This document shows positions 10,470 to 21,380 of a stretch of DNA of 60,000 nt, in pieces. The notes under the pieces are model-generated. The model saw nothing but the letters and a program-made list of their open reading frames with translations, did no database searches and had not been told where the DNA came from. The translations under genes were made by a program, and so were the position numbers. How positions within the stretch are numbered: the stretch's first letter is position 1; the number at the start of each line of letters is the position of its first letter. This stretch comes from Glandiceps talaboti (lineage: Eukaryota > Hemichordata > Enteropneusta > Spengelidae): assembly GCF_964340395.1 (NCBI RefSeq), contig NC_135551.1, positions 13,342,003 to 13,402,002 of the forward strand, in the 5' to 3' direction.

Positions 10470-11341
10470 CCCAAGGGAGGCGCAAAAAGTGTGACTGACG
10501 TGCAAATGTGGGCATCAGCCAATCAGGAGTCAGTAAGTAAATCTCATACACCAAAATATAAGCTATACCAGTCAGCGGTAAGAAAAAACAGAAAATGCCT
10601 CGAAAACCGGTATATATGGGAGGGAATAGACAGGAAACAAGACACCAAGTTTATTAATCTTTCACTAAACTGTATCAAACATGTGACCACGTGTTGAATT
10701 GTATGAAGTAGGTCATGTCACACACTAGTAACCCAGCGATGTAACTACTAGACTAAGCCGAGTAATTATACACATGATGTTGGGCATATTAAGGAACAGA
10801 CTTGTTTTGAACTTGGTAGTTTTGGGTCTCCAGATGTGAATATACTTGGAAACTGGTCTGCTATCTATTGTGTCCACGTTGGCTTGGTCATCTGATATTA
10901 TTTTCTGTTACGGTACTGAGAGTGACTGTATTCCTAGATTGTCGTACTCCCTGGCTTAAAATCAACGGAAATAGTTACGTTCGAAAGATGTAGCTACAAA
11001 CATGACCAGTTTCATCAGAGAGCGCCCTATTGATTGAACATGGAGGTAGCAAGATCTTTCCTACCTCCATGGATTGTTCAAGTGATTTAATTGTTAGCAA
11101 ATCAACATAACATTAATTAGTGATGTACACTCCCATACGTGATATATGACGGCCATGCCATAATGTATGGGAGTTCACGTCATAGAAATGGTCAAAATCA
11201 CTAGAGGGCGTTATATTGTGTATAGATTTATAATAATTTATTCAGCAATATATTGGTGAGTTCATTACAATTGTTCTTCTTCATATAACGTGGCGACTCA
11301 AACCGTGTACACTGTCTCTACTCGTGTCATCCATTGGAAAC

Positions 11342-11698
11342 ATGCCGGTAAACATAACTCTAGCGTGGCTTATGAAACACTTTGACTTTATAGTTGATGA
11401 GAATGGGAGCTACGTAGTCCAGCCCGGTAAAGAACTTTTACCTTCATACGGTGTTTATGCAGTTGTCGCTGTTTTCTCAATCACGTTTATGTTGATCATT
11501 CTTCGAAACGGAGCCGTCATCTTGGTGTCAACAAGAGCTAACAAAATATCTGCTGATCTCAAAGTATACCTGATTAGTCTAGCCATTGCAGATATCGGCA
11601 TGGGAGTATTCTGTTTACCGTTCCTAGTATCAGAAACGATTCTACAAGAGTGGGTGTTTGGAGATGTTATGTGTCCACTCGTGAAATATGCACAAAAG
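11342..11698 (+). CDS. GPCR exon 1 (N-terminus, TM1, TM2, start of TM3)
   Basis: This exon encodes 119 residues, from ATG to AAG|GTAACA. TM1 spans about 36-64, TM2 about 72-97, and C111 is in WVFGDVMCPLVKY. Confidence 0.85.
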
Positions 11699-14381
11699 GT
11701 AACAAAATATCTGTCTATAAATGTATTTGTTCAATTCGTTGCAATACATACAGTACACATTCATCTACCTAACCCTATAAAAATCACAAATGCGTACAAG
11801 GAGAATCAAGAAAAGGCCAAAACATGATGTTGATAGTTATTCATACAATGTGTTGGCTCAAAATAGACAACTTGTTCATTTATCGCCCTAATCCTATTAA
11901 AATCACAAATGATTACGAGGAGAATTGGCAAAAAGGCACGTCTTTCTGGTGAGGAAAAGTAAGCAAATCATCATTACCGAGATAATTTCTTTCGGAAAAA
12001 GTGAAGACGAAAATTAAAGTTGATACTCTATGGCTCTGAAGAGATTAGGCAGGAAAGTACACCTTGATTGGTGTACAATGGGGAGATTCCACACAAAAAA
12101 TGACAATTTCATTGATTCCATCCAAAGGGAATAGGCAAAATAACCTCGTAATTTTTTATCAATAGGGGAAACACAATGTCATATGCTATTGGAAGCTTCT
12201 GCAAATAGGAAAAAATCTCTAAGAATTGTACAATTTTCGTACGCCATCTCTTTTCATCAAAATGTATCCACAACTAATTTCTTTTTCAATGAACGGTCAT
12301 ATTATCTTTAGTGTTAGTTAAATGTGTTCATCCATGGATAATATCAATATGCTCATTTAACTGTAACTAAGTAATGTCATACAGAAGGATAATTGTCTGA
12401 CACGGAGAAACGAGTCTTTACTAGATGTACCCTACAACTTAAGTGTATATCTATATTCGCTAGTTGTAAGGGGAAATGGGGAACTGCAGTTCGCAATGTA
12501 TGGAAAAAAATCAGACTAAAATCTTATTCATCACGTTTTCCTTAAAAATCGTGATAACAACACATTGTGGTCCAACTTGAAAAGTGACAAATGTAGTCCT
12601 TCTTTTTACAGGTGTCCGTGATCGTCAGTATATACACGTTGGTTGTTGTTAGCATCGACCGTCTCCGAGCTGTGAAGAACCCACTGAATATCTACAACAG
12701 TACATCAACTCATCGTAAAAGCCGGGTAGTTGTCACTATCTCAGTGGGTGACTGCACTTGTTGTCAGCTTATGCCAATTCTTCCTTCATGAAACCAAGAG
12801 TGGTTTCTCTGATCATCATCGCCAAAGAAATACGATCCTTTGCATTAATACATTGCCCGACAGTGACCTGTTGATATACAAGATTTGCGTTTTTTTTGTC
12901 ATGTTCGTCATTCCTTTATTCCTTCTGGTATCGACCTATGTCAGCATCATTCGTATACTATGGAGGCATAGAGTGCCGGGGAATAATGATGATACCAGGG
13001 ATGGTGGCAACCTGCAGAAGAAGAAGGTGAGTGCCGCGTCGTAGCTCTATTCCATGACAATGATTGTTTTAACATGTACGCGTTGTAGGTTATTTAGCGG
13101 TTAGGCCAAAAAAAATATATATCTGGTTCTGGTCAGTGCGCGCGTGCCCTGATTACTCTCGCGTCGATCCTTTTTTCTGATAATTTTTGCTTTCCCGTCC
13201 CCGTCGATCAACACTGTATGCAAGGCGAGCGGAAAAATGGAACTCGTGTGATGGCGTACTTCTATTTTGGTAACGGGTACCCTTTTCTTCTAGTACTGTT
13301 GCATACCCATAACCCCCCCCCCCCCCGTACGATGTGTGTACGTAATCTGTACGATGAGCGTGGTTGATGGGAATCACGGGAAATAGTGTGTTCACTGTGC
13401 TAGGAGGTAAACCGCTCACATGTTTCGAAAATGTATGAAGTTTGAGTACGTCGTGAGCACAAGCAATCGAAATGTTGATATCAATTCAGCTGACGTTTGG
13501 AGCAAAAATCCTCCGGTCATTTGGAATCGTAGACGTTTCACCTGATGTTACTCTAATGAGATTATATGAAGACTTTTGTCGAGGTGTTCTCAGTTCTGGT
13601 GATCGTTTTGAGTAAATTTGGCATGCTGTAACTTAGAAGATTCGTTGTTTAACTCTACCAAAAAGTGCAAAGCTATATATGTGGTAACGATCGTTTCAAA
13701 ATTGAAACTGTAAACGCTTCAAGTTAGAAGAATATAAAGTGGCCATATGGGGTATTTATTTTGGAATTGTAATTTATAAAACAACTTTTACTAAATAACA
13801 TGCACCATGTCCTTGTTTGCAACTCAATAAATTACAAAAAAAAAAAAAGATGCAGAAGTGTAATTTTATACGTCTTTTTAATGTTTTGCAATGTATTGAG
13901 TTACGGACAAGAGCTTGGTATATGTTACTTCTCATTGATTCTTCAAGTAGACACACATAGTAAAGTTCTTTTTATCAATTAAATATATCCAATTTAAAGT
14001 AAATAGCCACGTGCCATCGATATGGCCAGTTTAACAACACGGTGATGTGTACCACGGCTCCTTTTGTGTTGATCAGTTAATCACATTCATTCAATATACA
14101 ACTACATTCCCCATATCTTATATTTGACATATACACCCACATTCACTCTTAAACCAAGTCGCAATGATCGGTTGTCGGGGGCAACGTGGTGTCATTACAT
14201 AACTCAATGGGGCATCAAAAGGATTACTTACCCAGCAGGTACATATATATTTCAGCATAACCTTAATTGTTTGAAATTAAGTTATAAATGTAAAAAAGTT
14301 ATTTCAAACAAAGTGGTAACTATATAATACGTGTAATTATAACATAAATGAACACTATTATATACATATATATTATTGTTA

Positions 14382-14429
<48 letters not shown>

Positions 14430-17400
14430 GTTATTATTTATTTGTAGGTTATTTGGATGTTACTGGTTGCAGTGTTAGCTTTCTTCCTATGTTGGTTGCC
14501 CAAGGAAATCTTTTTCATCACGTTGACGTTGCACCCATCCTTACTAGCTAACACCCAAAATAAACAGATGATGATAGGCCTTTACTTCTTCACTCTATGG
14601 TTTGCAATGGCACATAGTTTTCTCAACCCAATTATCTACACCTTTATGAGTGGTACATTCAGGGTAGGTATTTCTACTTATAACGATGCATTACTATAAC
14701 GCTGCTTACATCATAGATCACCACAGGGTCACGGGGGACTGGCTGTGTCATTTTCCTGAACTCTTTCAAATGTTGTTTCTCTCCAAATAGTACCACGAAG
14801 AGTTATTTACTCTGTTTACGTTTCTACCACTGCCAGTACTGCCTTGTGGCGTTTATTATATGAAGTGTGAAGAATGTTCCCTCCAATCTCATTACTACAG
14901 GTATTTTATTTACATAGTCTATCCGAACTTTATTTTCACATCGTTATCAGTTGTTTGATCTATGTTAACACTAATCACATACCTGTACATGTAGTATGTT
15001 TTTCATACATCCTGGAGCTCATCCTAAGGTGTGCGGCTTTCTTGGAGAAGTCGTGCACTAATTAATTGTCCATAAATGCTGATAAAACGATGTAGACGCA
15101 AAAAAGAGGTAGACAGCGAAGACAATACTTTGTGGTAATATTGAAATCACGATGTGAAAATCAGGGCGATAAAATATTGTCATTTCTGAACCCTGTGGGC
15201 AAGCCAATCCTCTTAACTTATAGATTGGAACACAGACACTTTGTACACACACAGACAGCAGAACACATACCCTATAATATCATATACACTATGTGTCATA
15301 AATTACTATTTTTGACTTTGGTAAAAATTGTTAATTACAGTTCAAGTTACTCTTGCTAGGGCGCCCTCTAGCAACGCAAGTTTTCAGCATTTGCCTCCAT
15401 TTTTGAGTGACATTGTTGTGGTGTTAATTTTCTCCTCCGAGTATTTTGCTGATTTCCTCTAACAATGCCGCGAGGCAGGAAGACAGCAAAGAAACCAGTA
15501 GAGGACATGATGAGTCAGCTTGAGAGCAGCATTCGGGAAGCTGATATGGAATTGCGGCGACTGAAAAGGTCTCGACAACCTTCCACCCGAAGCGACATGC
15601 TACAAGCAAGCAGTTACCCCATACCGCAAGATCATTCTACACAACAACGCCAACCCCATCCTCCGCAACAACGATATGACGTCGACATCGGAACCCTGCG
15701 TAATGAGGATGAATTGGTTTGGCAGGCGGAAGACCGTATGCGAAATTGGCTACCATTTACAGACACCGAGGCTACTTCTCAGATGCCCACGGGTAAGAGA
15801 AAATCTGGCATTTTCAGCAAACCGCACGATCACGTGGTGAGACCAACACTGTGGCCACAATGTGTCATGATAGAGGTTTTACCATCGCAACAGTCGATCG
15901 ATTACTACCAAATGTCATTCGAACATTTCCTTGCGGGCTACATGGCCATCATTACACACAGCCCACCCCTAATTTCAGACAGTGAGAAAGACCTAAGAAT
16001 ACGCCATCTAAAAGATCTTATTAATTACAAGATATTGTACGGGTGGGAGTTAACGCGGGAGTTCCACGCGAAAGTGCTACATAGAATCGAAATGGGCCAT
16101 GCTGATTGGGACGACGACTGTGGGAGCCTAGCATACTGGGCATTCAAGGCGGCCAGTCCAGATGACACCAAGGCGAATAATGCCTCTACAGTCAAGGTAT
16201 CACAAAGAGACAAGGGTAAGGCAAGTGGTCAGCTGAATTTTCTGTGCTTTAGTTGGAACTGGAAGAACGAGTGCCCCTTTGAGGACATAAAAAGCGGCAA
16301 GAAATGTCGAAAGCTGCACGCATGTCTACACTGCATGAATAAGGGAACTTATGAATGTCATCCCATCATGAAATGTCCATTTCGCGAACAGTCAACAAAA
16401 ACGACAACTGCACAAGCAATTACGCAGAGTGCACCGATCCCATATAAAGACTAGGTTACTGAAAAACAATCTAACTATTTCTGATCATGACTCTCACTCA
16501 GGCTTAGTAATTCACCGGGAGAACTGTGAACAGCTACCAGTATTGATACCTGCATTGAAAACAAACATTGCTTGCAACCTAGCTACCCCTGAGACCAACT
16601 TACCTTTTGCCAATGCAACAGGACCTAGCCACAGTATTGCTTCTCAGGGGCAACTTACTACAACTTGCGACCAGCGTGTTGAAGCTTGCGGTTTGCAGAG
16701 TAGTAGTAATGATATCGCATTTCGTAACATTAAACAATTTGAGCATTTAAATAGTAATAGCAATGAGAACCTTACAGACATATCAGCTTTGCTTGACACA
16801 GGTAAGACAATACACACTGCCTGTGACAACTGGCCTCCTTTTCTCCTTATATACTACAAGATTTTGTGCGACTACATGACCAGATTTATACATCAAGAAA
16901 ATACAACTTTGAAGGACTTCGTGTTCCCGTGCCTACAAAACTCAACATCTCCGTATGGAGAGAGAAACTACATGACTACAAAGACAATAAACTATGTGAC
17001 TTCCTTGAATATGGATGGCCAGTTGGCTATAGCAAAGCACAGTTACCAGAAACCTGTGACCGTAATCACAAGTCAGCATTTCTTAACTGGCAGCACATTG
17101 ATAAATTTATACATAAGGAAGTTACTTTGGGCGCAGCAATAGGACCATTTAGTAAGAACCCACTGTGTACTTCTGTGGCAGTGTCACCATTGTCATCAGT
17201 GGATAAAAAAGAGAGTACCGAGCGACGCACTATATTAGACTTGAGCTTCCCAGCAAACACTTCTGTGAATGATGGTATCCCTGCAGGCACCTACTTAGGG
17301 GAAGACTTTACCCTGAGGTATCCTACCGTCGATTCATTTGCTTCATTAATACGGAAACATGGGCAAGGTTGCCTTCTATACAAGTGTGATCTTAGCCGTG

Positions 17401-20400
17401 CGTACAGACAGCTATATGTCGATCCTCACGATTACCATCTCCTTGGCTACAAGTGGCGATCAGACTTCTATTTTGACATTGTGTTTCCTTTTGGAATTCG
17501 TAGTGCTGCAATGGCATGCCAACGAGTTACAAGTGCAGTTACTTATCTACACAATAACTATGGATACTCATGTGTGAACTACCTAGATGACTTTGGTGGG
17601 GCAGATACTCAGGAACATGCATGGAAATCATTTAACCACCTTCAATGTCTCTTGAAAGAACTAGGACTACAGGAAAACAAGAATAAAGCTATACCTCCTA
17701 CCTCTGAGTTGACCTTCCTAGGCGTTGGTTTCGATTCATTAACAATGACCATGTATGTGACAAAAGAGAGACTTGAGAACACTTTAACTGAATTGCATAC
17801 TTGGCAAGGCAAACGGACAGCCTCAAAAAGACAACTACAATCAATTATTGGTAAACTTATGTTTATTGCAGCATGTGTTCGCCCAGGTCGTCTGTTTGTT
17901 TCAAGGATGTTAAAACTCTTAAAGAAACTTAAACGAAATCACCACAAAACTCGCCTTACAGGTGGCTTTAAAAAAGACATTATGTGGTGGTTAGAGTATC
18001 TACCTTTGTATAATGGTATTTCCATGATACCAGCTGTAGACTGGTCAGCACCAGGTTCAATTTTTCACTCCGATGCATGCCTTAGTGGGTGTGGGGGAAT
18101 AACAAATAGACAATATTTCCACTCATCTTTCCCTGAACACATTATCGATCAGAGACTTCATATTTCCGCTTTGGAAATGTTAACTGTGGTAGTTGCATTT
18201 AAATTGTGGGGCATTGAATGGAAAGGTCAGCGCGTAACGGTTATGTGTGACAATGAGGCCACAGTATCAGTCATCAACACTGGTCGTAGCAAAGACAATT
18301 TCATGATAGCATGTAATAGGGAACTGTTGTTCTGGTGTGCTTCTTTCCAAGTGGAAGTTAGAGCAAAGCACACTCCAGGACGAGACAATACGGCAGCAGA
18401 TTATTTAAGTAGGTGGCATCTGAACCACAAAAATGGTAAACTTTTCCATGAGTTGCCCAATTCAGGTGTTTTGAAGGAATGTGTAATGCCACTTTCTATT
18501 TTTGAATTTACTCACAATTGGTAATTGCATTACAGATCTTGGTACTACCAGGAGTTACCAATGGAGAAACTTGTGCCACCAAGCAAACTTACGACGAAAG
18601 TCAGCTTATGCTCCAGGGACAGACAAAAACTTTCATAGCCATATCAAAACCTATTTTTTATTTTGTACGTATTTTCATGTTAGTCCACTGCCATTAGAAG
18701 CAATCACATTGTGTGCCTTTTTTGAGTTTTTAGCTAGAACAGTTACTGCTTTTGGAACGTTACTAAGTCTAAAGTGTAGTTTGAAACGTTTTGCACTATA
18801 TAATGGTGCTTCCGTAGAGCCTTTATTAGATTTTGTTGTATCTTTATCGTTGCGCGCATTGAAACGGGAGTTGTCTTGTATCCCCATACAAAAGTGTCCT
18901 ATCACTCCCAACATACTTTTGAAGTTCGCGAATCACTTAAATTTGTCAAATCCAGTTCATGCGGCTCTATGGAGTTGTTTTTTGATTGCCTTTTTTGGCT
19001 TTTTCCGCAAAAGCAACTTAGTTCCAGCGAGCAGGACCAAATTTGACCCTAGCAAGCACTTAACTAGAAATAATGTACTGATTCGTAGCAATTGCATCAT
19101 CCTTTTGGTGTCTTGGAGCAAAACTATCCAATTTGGAGAACGTAAGCTAGCTATTCCGCTCCATCACATCCCAGGGTCTATTTTATGCCCAGTACAGGCC
19201 TTCCATAACATGTGTGATCTTATTCCTGCTCCAGCCACAGCACATGCATTTGCAGTTCCCTCTGGTGGTCAGCTTGTCCCACTTGATGCCCATGTGTTTA
19301 CCGGTGCTCTTTCCAAACTTATCCGGCTGGTGGGTCTTCCCCCTCGTTCATACTCGGGGCATAGTTTTCGTAGGGGTGGTTGCTCCTTTGCCTTCCATTG
19401 TAGTGTACCACCAGAGATGCTGCGCTTGCATGGAGACTGGGCTAGCGATGCCTTTCGCAGGTACCTTAGAGTTCCATTATCTGACAAGTTGTTAGTAACC
19501 GCCCTTATGGGCCAGGCTATTCGTCAAAGTGACTTTTAATCCTGCATTGCTCACTTCCCACACAGTCCAATTTGGGTGTTTGGCAGGTTGTTCGGGGAGT
19601 GTTGGTGTCCGTTGACATTAATGTAATAAACCACTCCCCTTTTTCACCCAATGTTGGCTGTGTTATTGTGTAATTTTACTATTTTTGACTTTGGTAAAAA
19701 TTGTTAATTACAGTTCAAGTTACTCTTGCTAGGGCGCCCTCTAGCAACGCAAGTTTTCAGCATTTGCCTCCATTTTTGAGTGACATTGTTGTGGTGTTAA
19801 TTTTCTCCAGCATTTGGGTGTGTGAGACACACACAATCCTTGTTTGAGACACACACACAATTACTCCCTCTCACACACAAAATACACACAGCACAACTCT
19901 GGCGGCAAAATATCGGAAGTACTTTACTGTACTCCACCATACAGTTACAAAGTACTGATGACACTACTAGAGCTCGAAGCTACTGTGAAAGGAACCTCAC
20001 ACGTGCTAAAAGGTTGGAGAAAGGACCTGAAAAGAGGTCTGAAAAATTACATAACTGGGTGTAAACAGCTCAAAACTTTACAACAAATCAGTCGAGAGCT
20101 ATCGAAGAAATCGTGAAATAAAAATTATGCTAAACAAGTGAAAATACAGGAAATAAACAAAAACTGCTAGTGATTGACGCATCAAAATATATTAATAAAG
20201 GGGGAAAAATAATACAAAAGTTACAAAAGAAACTAGGGAGAGGTGGGTTGGAAAAAAAGGCAAACCTGTCCCAACTGAACACTACATTCAGAAATTTGGC
20301 TCAAACTATTGCCAACTACTGCGACGTGTAAACTTCAGTGGGACAGTAAGTAAATGACCGAGCATGAGTAGCGAGATACTGGGATATACTATTAATGTAC

Positions 20401-21335
20401 AGGGGTGCCGTAAAACACACTCGGCAATGGTATTGGCAGTAATTCAACAAAATGGCACATTTTTAATCAATTACTCCCTCTATCTCACACACAAAATACA
20501 CACAACACAACACTGGTACAGACAACCTCAAAATGTCACTCTTTCATTTGGTCTCTGGGTACTTTGTCCTCAAAAGCTTAAGGACACTGTGTCACTCCAT
20601 TCCTGATCAGCTGTTGTTGCGTCATGCGACTGGCTCCATAGTGACATTACTCTTCTGGCGGGAAATGTTCATGGAGACGTATAACTGACTGGTTAACACT
20701 TGCACTTGACCCAATAATTCGTCGAGCTGTCCATGAACTTTGGTCCCTTGTCTTCTAACCTGGGTTGTCTTCTTAGGTCGCGTTAACTCTGGCTTCGCGC
20801 CTAATTCAGCGAAAGTCTTTGACCAAGATCGTCAACCTTGGCTGCTTCCGAATCCTGAACATCTGACTGTTGCTCACCCCTGTCCTTGCACGACATACTG
20901 ATGCAAATAAACTGGCTGAAACCGACTGTGAGGTCTGGATATATCGTGAAAGATCTTTAAAAGGCAAACCTGTCCCAACTGAACACTACATTCAGAAAGT
21001 TGGCTCAAACTATTGCCAACTACATCGACGAGTAAACTTTAGTGGAACAGTGCAAAGTAAATGACCGAGCATGCGTAGTGAGATGCTGGTATATACCATT
21101 AATGTACAGGGGTGCCGTAAGACAGACTCGGCAATGGTATTGGGTAGTAATTTAAACAAAATGGCACATTTTAAATCAAAGCTAAGCTTTTATGACAAAT
21201 TGTGTATATCGTCTTCTTCATTATACATTTCCAATCCTGTCGAGAAATGATTCTCTGGTTATAAGTAATAGATTCCTAACAGTAACAATCTCGAGACAAA
21301 ATGTTACTGTCTGGTACCAGCAGGTGACCAGATAG

Positions 21336-21380
<45 letters not shown>

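Larger units (their letters stand above)
10070..11341. promoter_or_regulatory. divergent 5' region shared by the SDR and GPCR genes
   Basis: 1.27 kb separate the two start codons, which face away from each other, so both promoters and 5' UTRs probably lie here. It contains the alternating GT/GC tract (10349-10385), a TATG microsatellite (10425-10469), a TATATAT word near 10609, and two GGGCG-containing words (near 11024 and 11203). Non-coding first exons cannot be excluded. Confidence 0.4.
15303..19808 (+). mobile_element. DIRS-superfamily (YR) retrotransposon, Ngaro/PAT-like, nearly intact
   Basis: Two identical 133-bp direct repeats (15303-15435, 19676-19808) enclose a Gag-like ORF, RT-RNase H, and a tyrosine recombinase overlapping the RT frame. 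There is no aspartic-protease/integrase pair of LTR elements and no methyltransferase of DIRS1. DIRS-superfamily elements copy RNA by RT and insert a circular DNA by YR, without target-site duplication. Ngaro and PAT have split direct repeats (A1-body-B1-A2-B2); A1 and A2 are seen but I could not find a convincing B pair, so the right border is uncertain. It lies in GPCR intron 3 in the sense orientation. Confidence 0.88.

Noticed and set aside
15303-19808. LTR retrotransposon (133-bp repeats as LTRs)
   Set aside because: The repeats are too short and lack TG...CA ends. The element has a tyrosine recombinase and no DDE integrase, and there is no visible target-site duplication.
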